A stretch of DNA of 64,000 bases from Owenia fusiformis (lineage: Eukaryota > Annelida > Polychaeta > Sabellida > Oweniidae), in contig CAIIXF020000001.1 of assembly GCA_903813345.2 (NCBI GenBank), forward strand, positions 59,971,885 to 60,035,884. Reading direction: 5' to 3'. The number at the start of each line of letters is the position of its first letter. The first letter of the stretch is position 1. A program made the translations under genes and the position numbers. Below the pieces are notes generated by a model. That model did no database searches. It was given only the letters and a program-made list of their open reading frames with translations, and was not told the origin of the DNA. Shown piece after piece: positions 1 to 12,070 of the stretch.

Positions 1-27
1 TTTATGTTTGCAGGTTGTATATATCAT

Positions 28-422
28 AAAGGACGATTCTCGGTTTGGAGAACGAAGTTCATCAATCTAAGTGAGCATTATCCCTGCTTCGGACAAATTT
101 GATATTTTTACATAATATAGATTTGAATGTCTTCTTTTGAATAGTCATAATTTAATTTGGGTAATATTTCTAGATTTTTCGCAAAAAAAATATTAGCGCA
201 GTACACTGATGAACTTCTTTCCCCAAATAGAGACTTGTATTTTATTGAATCGGTCTAATTGAGTGTTATCCCTGCTTCAGACCAATTTGTTATTTTTACA
301 TCTTGTAGATTTAAATGTCCTCTTTTGAATATTCATAGTTTAATTTGGGTAATATTTTTATATTTTTCATGAAAAAAATTATTAGCCCAGGAGACTGTTC
401 TCCAAACCGAGAATCGTCCTTT
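28..422. repeat. 395-bp segment bounded by 26-bp inverted repeats
   Basis: Positions 28-53 and 397-422 are exact reverse complements over 26 bp (core GGACGATTCTCGG). Inside, a stretch near 65-218 is repeated imperfectly near 251-400, with a spacing of about 190 bp. The segment abuts the 3' part of a decayed LINE at 422/423. It may be a small non-autonomous element inserted in, or replacing, the LINE 3' end. The window edge is too close to test target-site duplication. Confidence 0.5.
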
Positions 423-1916
423 TGTCTTCTGTACGTTTAGAGATAGCTTATTAGCGCAAAACCAATCATCAATTTTATACAGTTCACAATTTAATTTAGT
501 TATCAGATTATTTATGTTCTTATCAGAATACAAGATGTTTGTATCATCTGCAAAAACTACATATTTTAACAAAGAACTTGAACATATAATGTCATTGATA
601 TATATTATAAACAAAATAGGACCTAAGGTAGTGCCTTGTGGAACTCCACATGTGATTGATTGTTCCTGAGATTTAATATTATTATCACCATATACAGTAC
701 ATGTACAGTAAATTGTTTTCGATTATTTAGATAACTTCTAAACCAATCATTAGCTTTTCCTCTAATACCATAAAAATTGAGTTTAGATAATAAAATGTCA
801 TGATTAACAGTATCATAATGCTTTACTGAGGTCCAAGAATATGCCAATAGAGAACTGTTTATCATCTAATGCTTTACGCAAATTTTCTAAAAAAGAAAGT
901 ATAGCCAAGTAAGTGGATCTATTTTTTCTAAAGCCAAATTGATTACGACACAAAAGTTTGAATTTTTCAAAAAAATCTGTAAGTCTATGAGCCATTACTT
1001 TTTCAATTATTTTTGAAAAAATAGATACTAAAGAAATAGGTCTATAGTTACTGAAGAATTGTTTTGTACCTTTTTTATATAATGAAATTACCTTGGCAAC
1101 TTTCAAATCATCTGGAAAGATGCCAGTTTTAAAAGATAGTTGAGTTAGGAATACAAGAGGTTTTGCAAGGATGGCACTACTATTTTTGATAACTATAGGC
1201 TTTATATCATCATTACCAGCAGATTTATCTTTCAAATTATCTAAAATTGATTTTATTTCATCAAAAGTGACATGTCGTAGATATAAACTTTGGCTTAAAG
1301 AATTAGACATTTTCTTCAAATAATGTTGAAATGTTTTATGAGAATTAGGTATGTTTTTAGCCAAATTATTTCCAACATTGACAAAATAATCATTAAAACC
1401 ATTAGCTATTTCTTTGGGATTAGTAAATGTTTTATTATTGTGTATAAATTTATCAGGTGATATTTGCAATTTCTTTCCTCTGTTTAATATTTCATTAATG
1501 TGTGTCCAGGTGTCTTTTATATTACCAGATGATTGTTCAAATTTATATCTGTAATGAAGTTTTTCTGCATGTCGAATAGTTTGCCTTAGAATGCGTTTAT
1601 ACTTTTTGTAAGATTCAAGCTTATCTTGTGTAGAGTGCTTTAAATAGTTAATGTAAAGTTTATTTTTAAATTTTATAGAGGTCAAAATTCCTTCTGTCAG
1701 CCAAGGTTTTTTATTGTTGTAGTAATATTTAATATATTTAGTAGTTACCGGGAAGCATTCATTATAGAGACTTTGAATTTTTTCGATAAAATATGCATAG
1801 CCTAAATTAACATCATCAAATTCATATAGCTGGGAAAAGTCAAGTTCAGAAAGGCGTGATTTAAAGGTAATATGATTTTTGTTTTTCATTTGGCGAAAAG
1901 AAATGCGTTTACTCAC
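423..1916 (-). pseudogene. LINE reverse transcriptase domain, frameshifted
   Basis: The frame 813-1916 encodes an RT N-terminal region ending in fingers/palm motifs (YRPISLVS, NQFGFRKNRST, FLDLSKA). The next block (about 623-865) resumes in another frame with the AYSW/HDILLSKL/GIRG region. GVPQGTTLGPILF and the catalytic FADDT follow within about 430-660 in a third frame. The shifts near 813 and 700 and the loss of sequence beyond 423 make this copy non-functional. The YADD-type Asp pair itself is intact. Confidence 0.85.
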
Positions 1917-2871
1917 TACTTTTACTAGGTAAGTCAGTCGTTACATATATAGGAAAGTGGTCAGATATATCAGTTAAAATTATACCGGATTGACTGGCCT
2001 TAAGAGAGTTGGTAAAAATATTATCTATCAAGGAAGCAGTTTGTGTAGTAACTCGTGTTGGTTTGAAAATGGTTGGATATAAGTTAAAAGAGTATAATAT
2101 ATTCACAAAGTTAGCAGTTTCTTCATGATCAGTGTTAAGTATATTTATATTAAAGTCTCCCATCAAAAATATTTCTTTATTTTCCTTGGTCATTATATTC
2201 AGAAATTGTGTAAGATCTTTATTAAATTGGCTAATATCAACATCAGGGGGTTTATAGATAACTGAAACTAATATGTTTTTGTCATTTGACTGCTCAATTT
2301 CAACTGTAAGTGCTTGGGTATCATAGTCATTTTCAATTATTAGATCTGGTCTCAGCTTGTACTTAATGCTATCGCGAATAAATATACCTACCCCTCCACC
2401 GATCCGATCCTGTCTTGAAACAAATTCAGAATAAAAGCCATTCATTAAAAAATTTTGTTCATCATTTTTTTTGAGCCATGTTTCTGTAATTCCAAGGATG
2501 TCAATTTGATTATTCAGTATCTCATTTAAATTTACAACTTTTGAAAAATTATGTGATAGGCTTCTTGCATTAATGCAACCAAAATTCATTGATACATTAT
2601 GTTGTGATTGAAGTTTCGAATTTAATGATTCTGGGTATAAGTATTTGCATGATTGCATAATAGATTGGTTCACAATGTCTTGTTCAGTCAATTCATTGTA
2701 TTCCTTATTCAAGTGTGTTGTTCTTGGATCAAAAAGCAAGTGTTCATAATTATTTACGTCCATAGTATCATCTAAATAATTAGCAAAAGGAAGTTCCATC
2801 CATAAATTCATGCAATTGTTATCGGCGGTTATAATGTTGTTCAAATAGGTGAAAATGTGTAGGTTCACCAT
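1909..2871 (-). pseudogene. LINE endonuclease domain (ORF2 N-terminal part)
   Basis: This 320-codon open frame shows endonuclease/exonuclease/phosphatase motifs in order: an Asn-containing INARSL motif, the catalytic Glu in ITETWL, GGGVGIFIR, the Asp/Asn pair in GDFNINIL, SLIDNIF, and the terminal Asp-His in SDHFPI. Its product would nick target DNA for target-primed reverse transcription. The frame ends at 1909 and the RT part continues in another frame overlapping by about 8 bp, so the polyprotein is interrupted. The first ~95 residues are unrecognised. Confidence 0.85.
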
Positions 2872-3119
2872 AAATGTTCATATTTGTGATAATGAAACAT
2901 GTCAGTTCATTTAATAAGCTGCCAGTCATTAACTGGACATTGACTGGGAAAAAAGTTAAAGGAGCAAGCACTGTCATAACATGATTGCAAACATATATCA
3001 TATTATAATCCCAAAGATCATTCAAAACAAGATTAATATAGTATTTACAGATATATACAGATATTTTCGAGATTAAAATATATTAACATTGATATGCATT
3101 ACATTACATTACATACTTT

Positions 3120-3840
3120 GCTTATGAGGAAAGTGATATGTGTATGAGACAATGCTGTGGACCTCAAAGAGGGTTTACCATGCACATAACAGACAACCTG
3201 GGTCAGGTAAGGAACAGCAGGTCTACTTTGCTAATGAGTAGAGTGATATGTGTATGAGACAATGCTCTGGACCTCAAAGAGGGTTTACCATGCACATAAC
3301 AGACAACCTGGGTTGTCAAAGAGGGTTTACCATGCACATAACAGACAACCTGGGTCAGGTAAGGAACAGCAGGTCTACTTTGCTAATGAGGATGCTAATG
3401 AGGGTTTACAATACACATCACAGACAATCTGGGTCAGGTAAGGAACAGCAGGTCTACTTTGCTAATGAGGATGCTAATGAGGGTTTACAATACACATCAC
3501 AGACAATCTGGGTCAGGTAAGGAACAGCAGGTCTACTTTGCTAATGAGGATGCTAATGAGGGTTTACAATACACATCACAGACAATCTGGGTCAGGTAAG
3601 GAACAGCAGGTCTACTTTGCTAATGAGGATGCTAATGAGGGTTTACAATACACATCACAGACAATCTGGGTCAGGTAAGGAACAGCAGGTCTACTTTGCT
3701 AATGAGGATGCTAATGAGGGTTTACAATACACATCACAGACAATCTGGGTCAGGTAAGGAACAGCAGGTCTACTTTGCTAATGAGGATGCTAATGAGGGT
3801 TTACAATACACATCACAGACAATCTGGGTCAGGTAAGGGA
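3120..3840 (+). repeat. Tandem array of scramblase exon-donor junction (gene A)
   Basis: Six units of exactly 79 bp start at 3402, 3481, 3560, 3639, 3718 and 3797. They are preceded by longer, irregular units from 3141 and 3251. Each contains the end of a PLSCR coding exon (encoding the HITDNLGQ segment) joined to a CAG|GTAAGG splice donor. Donors lie at 3207, 3359, 3438, 3517, 3596, 3675, 3754 and 3833. Intronic bases after the donor (AACAGCAGGTCTACTTTGC) match the array in gene B. The first half of the exon (VTGFE region) is not present in the window. Confidence 0.9.
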
Positions 3841-4242
3841 CCTATCATATAATGTTAATCATGGAGGAGGAAGAGAAAGTTGCAATCTAGTCTTGAAGCA
3901 ATCATTTTTGGAGGAGAGTGTGTAAATTGTAAATCCAATTATGTTTTCCTTTTGTTTGTATTTCAATGTTTAGTAATGTTTTGAAATGTATATTTTTTAT
4001 TTATTAAAAAGTAGTGCCTGTACTTGTATAATTTATACCCAGCCTATTTTTAGGCTTACTGGCAAATTGTACAATATTCAAGAAACAATATATTATATTG
4101 GTTTTTTAACAAATATGTTTTTCAAATGCCTTATGTTAGTTTCTTTACCACAGACCTTCTCCTTTTGATTTGTACTTGATTTATAATTGCTAAATGAATT
4201 GAGTGCTGATATTAAAATTAGCCTCATCATTTTATTTCGCAG

Positions 4243-7200
4243 GAGGTAATACGATGCCATAGGGAGTTTAAATGTTGTGCCGGGTGCTGTTGGTGTGCTG
4301 GAAGTGATTGTTGTGCTATGGAACTCATAGTGGAGGCCCCGCCAGGTCAAGTTGTAGGATCTGTCAAACAAGCGTAAGAATAAAGCCTCTAATTCTCTAC
4401 ATGGTGTCAGTGGTGTTACAATTGCTGCTAATGTTAATCCATTCCCCTTGTTAATTATCCCATTGAATGAAGTTCGGAGGGATATAGGGAACGCCTTCAT
4501 CCGTCTGTCCTTCTGTCCGTTCGTCCAGGCAATAACTCAAATACCGTTGGCCCGATTTTGTTCATATTTTGTACACATATACCCTATGGGGGTAGAAGTT
4601 CTGCTCGAAAGCCGATTTTCAAAATGGCCTCTCATTTAAAATGATAACTTTTCATTTACTGCTATAGCCAATGCCTCATCCAGAGCCATTTTAGTGCGGG
4701 TTTTACAATAATTTAGGTACAATATGTAAAACTGTAATAGCAATATGTTTCACATGTAAAAAGATTATATAGGACATTAATAAAGCTAGAAAAAGCTCAT
4801 CATACTATATTCCTTCATTATGGTGCCACAGTCAATAAAACATTCACTCTCAATAAAATTGTTGTATTTACAATATTACATTTACTCGATCATCGTATTA
4901 CATTCACTGACAATCTTGCCATTTTCTTACCATTTTCTTACCTACTTTGTTCATTCATATTCAGGTGCAGTCCATGTCCCCCAAGGTTTGATATAAAGGA
5001 TGCAAATGAGCAGAAAATCTTTGATGTTGAGGGACCAGTGTGCATGTGCCAGGGGCCCTGCTGTGCTTGGGATCAAGATTTTGTGGTAGGCACAAAATAA
5101 ATCACATTAAAGTCAATATGAGTATAGATTTAAGGCATTGATTAATATTGATAGATTTTCATAGCCAATAAAAGTACAGAAATAAGGGGAGGCATCAAAA
5201 GTTCAATGTCATATCGGAAACTAAATAAATCTAGTTTTCACTCTGAAACCCTAAAACTGAATACCATGAAAGTTGATTGCTGACTTCCAGTTTGAGAATT
5301 TGAAAAAATTTTGCTAAATACGATCTAGTTTTTATTATTATTAATTCCTATTGTAATTTGTGGCTTTGAACAACTATTGATAGAATAGAATCCATAGGAA
5401 TGATCTTGACAATGAAAGCATCAGGTAAAATCTTAATTTTTAAACCATTCCAAGGCATTCTGAGTCAAAACTGCCAAAAATATGAAATTTTGAAATGTGT
5501 CGGATAGCAAACTGAAATGGGTTTGAACCCTCTCCCCCTTTAACTAAATTTATTTCGTTTTCTATCTGACATCGAACTTTTGATGCCTCCCCTAAGGCAT
5601 TGACTCAATGAATTGTGTATTCAGTTTGAGTTTATGTATTTAGAAGTGATAAAAGAACCCAAAAAAGAACAAAGTATTTAAATGATCTGCTTTCCAGAGA
5701 TTCCCTCCATTCAAAAACCAATACCTATATCTTTGAAAACAATCTCCACTTTTAGTAAATCTAGAAATAAAATATATAACTAAATGTCTCTAAATAAAAT
5801 TTATTTAGGTGAAGTCGGCAGACCAAGCACAAGAGGTTGGCAAAATTAGTAAACAATGGACTGGCTTTGTGAAGGAATACTTCACAAATGCAGATAATTT
5901 TGGGGTATCTTGTAAGTACCAATTAAGCCATACAAGCAACTTTACTTAATGTAACTATAAAACTTTAATTGAGCTTTTTAGAATTATCATAACCTATTAG
6001 ATCATTGTTATGAGAAAAATCAAATAAAAATTACAGTATAATCCAGTCATTTGAGAAATTGTGTAGTAATATAACAGAAACCAAGTTACCCTGTATTACA
6101 TTGTGAACCTCTTTCATAAAAAGTTGATATTACTAAAACTTGTTCTTAGTCTTAATCCTTTAGCTTGCTAGAATTGCTATCTTAATACTTATTTTATTAA
6201 ACATTCTATGTTTCCAGTCCCAATGGATCTTGATGTAAAGCTCAAAGCTGTCATGGTTGGTGCTGTTTTCCTTATTGTAAGTTTGCTTTATTTTATTTCA
6301 TTTTTAGCTCACATGGTGAGCTTTTGCAATCACTCACTTGTCTGTCTGTCTGTCCGTCCATCTGTCTGTCTGTCTGTCTGTTTTAAAACCTCTGTCGATA
6401 GGATTCCTGTTTTAAGTTATTTCTGTTCAACATCAATACAGAAAACCCCCCTATGACTCCTGGTTCAAAAGCTCGCCTATTTTCAAAATGGCCGTCACTT
6501 TTGTCTCGCGAAATTCACTTTTAGCCCATTTCCTAGCTAACCTCTGTCGATAGGATTCCTGTTTTAAGTTATTTCTGTTCAACATCAATACAGAAAACCC
6601 CCCTATGACTCCTGGTTCAAAAGCTCGCCTATTTTCAAAATGGCCGTCACTTTTGTCTCGCGAAATTCACTTTTGGCCCATTTCCTAGCTTTACAAATAA
6701 CTTCAGGTGTCCTACATTGTAAAAATCCATGTCAATGTTAAGATTAGATATATGAAATAATTTTGTTACAAAAAAATCAGCGAAAAATTTTATCCATTTT
6801 TTTATTTTCAGCCATTTTAGTTAACATTGATTTGTCTATCTGACTCGCGAAATCCACTTTCTGTCAATAACAGTGGCACGTTTTAAAACCTCTGTCGATA
6901 GGATTCCTGTTTTAAGTTATTTCTGTTCAACATGAATTCAGAAAACTCCCCTATGACTCCTGGTTCAAAAGCTCGCCTATTTTCAAAATGGCCACCATTT
7001 TTGTCTCGCGAAATTCACTTTTGACCCATTTCCTAGCTTTACAAATAATTTCAAGTGTCCTACATTGTAGAAATCCATTGCAAAGTAAAGAGTAGATGTA
7101 TGAAATAATTTTGTTACGAAAAATCAGCGAAAAATTATATCCATTTATTTATTTTCAGCCATTTTAGTTAACATTGATTTGTCCATCTGTCTCGCAAAAT

Positions 7201-10200
7201 TCACATTTGGACCATTTACCTTAAACCCTCTGTTGATAGGATTCCCATTTTAAGTTATTTTTGTTCAACATCAATACAAAAAACTCTCCTATGACTCTTC
7301 GTTCAAAAGCTCGGCTATTTTAAAAATAGCCGTCACGTTTGTCTCGCGAAATTCACTTTTGACCCATTTCCTAGCTTTACAAATAATTTCAGGTGTCCTA
7401 CATTTTAAAAATCCATGTCAATGTAAAGGGTAGATATATGAAATAATTTTGTTACAAGAAATTTGCGAAAAATTGTTTCTATTTTTTTTATTTTCAGCCA
7501 TTTTAGTTAACATTGATTTGTCTATCTGACTCGTGAAATCCACTTTCTGTGTCACGTTTTAAAACCTCTGTCGATAGGATTCCTATTTTAAGTTATTTCT
7601 GTTCAACATCAATTCAGAAAACTCCCCTATGACTCCTGGTTCAAAAGCTCGCCAATTTTCAAAATGGCCGCCATTTTTGTTTCGCGAAATTCACTTTTGA
7701 CCCATGTCCTAGCTTTACAAATAATTTCAAGTGTCCTACATTGTAAAAATCCATGTCAATGTAAAGAGTAGATGTATGAAATAATTTTGTTACGAAAAAT
7801 CAGCGAAAAATTATATCCATTTATTTATTTTCAGCCATTTTAGTTAACATTGATTTGTCCATCTGTCTCGCAAAATTCACTTTTGGACCATTTACCTTAA
7901 ATCCTCTGTTGATAGGATTCCCATTTTAAGTTAATTTTGTTCAACATCAATACAAAAACTCTCCTATGACTCTTGGTTCAAAAGCTTGTCTATTTTCAAA
8001 ATGGTTGCCACTTTTTGCCCATTTCCTAGCTTTACAAATAATTTCAGCTGTCCTGCATTGTAAAAAGCCATGTCACTGTAAAAGGTAGTTGTATGAAATA
8101 ATTTTGTTACAAAAAATCGGCAAAATATTATGTCCGTTTTTTTATTTTCAGCCATTTTAGTTAACATTGATTTGTCCATCTGTCTCGCGAAATCCTCTTT
8201 TGGACCATTTGCTTAAAACCTCTGTCGATAGGATTCCAGTTTCAAGTTATTTTTGTTCAACATCAATACAAAAAACTCCCCTATGACTCCTGGTTCAAAA
8301 GCTTGCCTGATTTCAAAATGGTCGCCATTTTTGTCTCGTGAAATTCAATTTTGGCCCATTTCCTAGCTTTACAAATAATTTCAGGTGTCTTGCATTGCAA
8401 AAAGCCATGTCACTGTAAAGAGTAGTTGTATGAAATAATTTTGTTACAAATTATTGGCAAAAAATTATATCAAATTTTTTTTCAGCCATTTTAATTGACT
8501 GAGAGACAGATGGCTTGAAATAATTTTGTAACAAAAAATCAGCAAAAAATTATATCCGTTTTTTTCTGTCACCATGTGAGCCCAGTACCCATGGTACTAA
8601 TTTTTACTGAATAGAACAGTTCCCATTGAGAAGTTTAGGTTTTAATGTCACCACCAGAATTGGTGACATTTTGTTAATAGTCTCCAACCTTTATGAATGG
8701 TGTGTGACGGCCAGTGTCTGTAGCAAATGGCAGGTGATGACACTTTGTATATTAATGTCTTGTTTTAAACATTGGATGTTTAAAGTATAGACCTAAGAAA
8801 AAGCATTCAAATTCTAAGAGGTTCAGAGTTCTAAGGCAGAGCTTCAATGGGTTTAGATAAACAATGGGACTTCAAAGAACAAACTACAGTTGCAGTATAT
8901 GTGATTGGTGCTTAACAAATCCAATGAAACAAGGAACTTATTCTGTGACTACTTTGGTAGCCATAATTCATCCTCAAATGAGAAATGAAAGAACTGAACC
9001 AGTGACATTGTTAACTCCATGAATATGCATAATTTATTGAAGTCATAAAATCACGGGGGATAAGCAAAAAGAGGGCGAAGCCACGGACTGCGACTCGCGT
9101 AATTCAAAACGAGGTTACAACGCATTATAGCTGAACAATGGCGGTACGTCCAAACTTTATTTGGAAGGCATGTTAGGATTTGGGGTAGAATATTGGTTTG
9201 GATATTCTACACAATAGCTAGTATGTTCCAGTCGGTGATCAACATATTCATACTCCACCTGCAATGGCATTCTTGGTGCTCGGCTGTCCAATAGTTTAGC
9301 ATGAACACAAATGAATTCGAAATCTGCCACAAAAAATGTAATTTTGTCAATATTTGTCCCTAATATACCGATTTAAACAAAGGAATCAGAAATGACATCG
9401 AATTAATATAATTATTCATGTTCTGTTGTTACAATTACATCTTCGTGTGATATTTGGTAAGCGGAAAACGTACAATTACATAGAAAATTGGAATTTATAA
9501 TAGTCGCAGTCCATCCATCTGCCCAACGCAGTCCGCGACTCAATGTTGCTTTATATCTGAAGCTGAACGCAATCACAGCCAAAGGTAGATAGCACAATGT
9601 GTGTACAGGTGTGGCCGAAATGGAGCAACTTTGAATATAAAATTGAATATAAAGGGCTATTTTAATAGACCTACATCGTGTCTCAATCCATTCTGCAAAT
9701 ATATACAAGCTGTCAAATACAGCTGAAATCATGAATTTATGGTAGCTAGCAATATTGATGGACTGTTGGAAAGATCATCCAAAATTACATTAACTCACCA
9801 ACTCTCCAATTATTTGATATTTTCCTGATATCTTAAATACTAGTTAATGTACCCTTCCCCAACAGCTTTTATTGCATCATCAAAAAGTTAATTGTTTCGC
9901 ATTTCTACTTCTTATAAAAAGTCTCACCACTATCCAATTATCTATATATTTAACCCTATCCACAAATTGGCTTGTAATAAACATATTACGTTGTCATCTT
10001 GCGCTCGACTGTTCTGCCAAATACGCTATTGAATTGCCATATTTCTAGGTCTTAAACGATACAATATAGCAATTTGGGACATTGATTCAGGTAATAGATA
10101 TATGTTATCAACGTAACTTTGAATGATAATCTGGATGCTGACTTTCTTTTCCTGAAACAATAATAGCGTAGGAAAATAGTTTACACTATCTTATTTATTT

Positions 10201-11048
10201 CGTGTTCGCGGTTGGACTGCGTTGCTTAGAATATTAATGGAGGCTGTGTTGCGTTGTTGAAATAGCTTTGTTTACTGGACTGCGTCAACTATGAATGTGC
10301 AGTTTGAATCTAATTTTCTCCTCATGAACTCATTCTATTATCAAATCATTTTCACGAATTATACTCGGAGCCTTAACTAACCTTTAGATATCAGAAACGT
10401 GTTAAAACACCTTTCAAATGTATAGTAAATTAAATAATATGCACATATTTTACAGGTAAAATCAGAACTTGGCTACTGTTTTAGCTTGATCTGGACAACT
10501 GCTTATTTTCTTATCTACTGACCAACAGTAGATACAGAGTAATATTTTGGTCACCGATTAGACACTACGATAGCATTTAAAATACCTGGATTTCTCTATT
10601 TTGTCGGAAGAAGCAGAAGGCACTGCCGGATGTCCCTCCATTTTGGCGCTGGGCTGCGGTGTAAAGTTACGCGAGTCGCAGTCCGTGGCTTCGCCCTCGT
10701 TTTGCTTATCCCCCGTGAAAATGAATACTACTGTCTTGTTATTTTAATCTGTATTGATAATATTTAGAACATTAAGGTTAATGTATAAGATGATTACACT
10801 TTGCATCATTTCATTCATTTGAAAGAGATATGATGTGAATTCAGTTGATCTTAGATCCAAGTCAGTTGATCTTAGACCTGTGAAAGTTGATCTTTGATCA
10901 TAGTCATTTGATCTTTGATCATATTCAGTTGATCATAGATTCTTCAGTTGATCGTAGATCCTAGCTATCTGATGTCATACAACTTGTTTATTTTTTTCAG
11001 GATTTCATGTATTTTGAACAGAACAACAACAACAATAACAACAGATAA
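4243..11048 (+). CDS. PLSCR: Phospholipid scramblase gene A, 3' part (five exons)
   Basis: Scramblases move phospholipids between bilayer leaflets in a Ca2+-dependent way. Exons: 4243-4373, 4965-5085, 5809-5911, 6218-6276 and 11001-11048, all with AG/GT borders and consistent phases, giving 153 codons plus TAA. Visible features are a palmitoylation-type Cys cluster (KCCAGCCWC), a second Cys cluster, the ADNFG...FPMD calcium-loop region, then a hydrophobic helix (AVMVGAVFLI) continuing into DFMYFE and an Asn-rich tail. Position 1 of the 12-residue calcium loop is Asn instead of Asp. The upstream exon must come from the array at 3.1-3.8 kb or from outside the window, where a LINE has intervened. 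The last intron (4.7 kb) holds several mobile elements. The reading frame is clean, so the gene may still be expressed, but its 5' integrity cannot be judged here. Confidence 0.88.
4455..4640. repeat. Fragment of CCGTCTGTCC-type dispersed repeat
   Basis: A pyrimidine-rich CCGTCTGTCCTTCTGTCCG run is followed by 'TTCAAAATGGCC', the same word that recurs in the larger repeats at 6.3-8.6 and 17.2-18.3 kb. It lies in the intron between the first two visible exons of gene A. This is probably a truncated copy of a related non-autonomous family; the boundaries are approximate. Confidence 0.4.
6307..8598. mobile_element. Non-autonomous repeat element with ~335-bp internal units
   Basis: The 13-bp word GCTCACATGGTGA at 6307-6319 is matched by its exact reverse complement at 8569-8581. 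A TCTGTCTGTCCGTCC tract sits just inside the left end. The body is a run of imperfect ~335-bp units; 'CCTCTGT(C/T)GATAGGATTC' recurs near 6391, 6540, 6889, 7225, 7564, 7903 and 8219. The right end is followed by the palindromic AGTACCCATGGTACT at 8584-8598. No protein-coding capacity is seen. It occupies the last intron of gene A. Confidence 0.7.
8645..8740. repeat. Fragment of TGTCACCACC-ended repeat
   Basis: The stretch beginning 'AATGTCACCACCAG' and containing 'TGGTGACAT' resembles, in inverse orientation, the end of the AGGTCA-rich element near 42.95 kb, including a shared 'GTCTCC' downstream. It is a short solo end. Confidence 0.45.
9051..10718. mobile_element. 1.67-kb DNA element with 52-bp terminal inverted repeats
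   Basis: Left end 9051-9102 and right end 10667-10718 are reverse complements over 52 bp with one mismatch. Both start TCACGGGGGATAAGC and contain GAAGCCACGGACTGCGACTC. The TIRs are strikingly GC-rich and contain several CpGs compared with the AT-rich interior. The longest open frame inside is about 106 codons and resembles nothing I know, so the copy looks non-autonomous. 'AAAA' flanks both ends, but a target-site duplication cannot be distinguished from local A-richness. The element lies in the last intron of gene A. Confidence 0.85.
10835..10970. repeat. Imperfect ~20-bp tandem repeat (GTTGATCTTAGATC)
   Basis: The motif 'CAGTTGATC(T/A)TAGA' recurs about six times just upstream of the last exon of gene A. 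It appears to be a simple intronic minisatellite. Confidence 0.7.
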
Positions 11049-11366
11049 AGGGTAAATACTTGGAATATTCTTAAATGACCATTTATATGTGATCAATGTT
11101 CTAGCACTCTACATATTATTTCAATGAGTTGAATGTAGTTTGATTTGTAGTTTCTTTATGCTTACTTTAAATTGTTTGGGGTTTGAAATTATTAATTTAT
11201 TTATCCAAATAATACTCACTAATCTATCTAATTAATGATAACTACAGAAAATGTCGTAGGGAAGTAAGTGGAAAGATTTTAAGATATGCTCAGGTGAAAT
11301 ATAAGCCTCAACAATTTCCAATAACATCACTGTAATATACTGTCGTATAATGATTAAGCATGTTTT

Positions 11367-12070
11367 TATCGTACCTAACAAGAGGTACGATATTGAAGTC
11401 AGCTTGACGGGCGGGCGGGCGGGCGATCGGCGTCTCACTTTTCAGCTTGTCTACAGGTTTCCAGCCAAACCATTTGAGGGAGTCATCTGAAATTTTCAGG
11501 GATGTTTCTACATATCAACGTCAAGAACTGATTAGTTTTTGGGCATTCTGGGTAAATTTTAAGGTGGCCATTTTGGATCTTCCGTCCTAAAATCTTCACT
11601 TTCAAGACTTGTCTACAGGTTTTCAGCCAAACCATTTGAGGGATTCATCTGAAATTTTCAGGGATGTTTCTACATATCAACGTCAAGAACTGATTAGTTT
11701 TTGGGCATTCTGGGTAAATTTTAAGGTGGCCATTTTGGATTTTCCGTCCTAAAATCTTTACTTTCAAGACTTGTCTACAGATTTCCAGCCAAACCTTTTG
11801 AGGGATTCATCTGAAATTTTCAGGGATGTTTCTACATATCAACGTCAAGAACTGATTAGTTTTTGGGCATTCTGGTTAAATTTTAAGGTGGCCATATTGG
11901 ATTTTCCGTCCTAAAATCTTCAATTTCAAGACTTGTCTACAGGTTTCCAGCCAAACCGTTCAAATTTTACATATGTTACACAGTGATAAGTTCTAGAGCT
12001 GATTAACTTTTCTGCGGCCATCTTGCTTTCTTGGTCAACAAGACCACAATGCTGTGTTTTAGGTACGATA
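11367..12070. mobile_element. Small element with TATCGTACCTA ends and ~162-bp internal repeats
   Basis: TATCGTACCTA at 11367-11377 is matched in inverse orientation at 12060-12070. A GGGCGGGCGGGCGGGCG tract follows the left end. About 3.4 units of ~162 bp follow, each with 'CTTGTCTACAG', 'TACATATCAACGTCAAGAAC' and 'GGTGGCCAT'. There is no coding capacity. The architecture parallels the 6.3-8.6 and 17.2-18.3 kb elements (G/C-rich tetranucleotide run, then reiterated core). Confidence 0.6.

Larger units (their letters stand above)
423..3060 (-). mobile_element. Decayed non-LTR retrotransposon (LINE), Jockey/CR1-like
   Basis: The - strand carries an apurinic-type endonuclease domain followed by a reverse transcriptase, in the order expected for a LINE ORF2. 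The coding sequence is broken into at least four frames. The 5' limit (about 3.0 kb) is inferred from where LINE-like coding ends and the gene A array begins. The 3' end stops abruptly at the inverted-repeat segment 28-422. The clade assignment rests on the general look of the endonuclease and RT motifs and is not certain. Confidence 0.85.

Noticed and set aside
4093-4500. 135-codon - strand frame
   Set aside because: It lies antisense to a confident scramblase exon (4243-4373) and shows no family motif.
6340-6380. Regulatory CT-repeat or promoter
   Set aside because: The TCTGTCTGTC tract is the recurrent start of a dispersed repeat family also seen at 4.5 and 17.26 kb.
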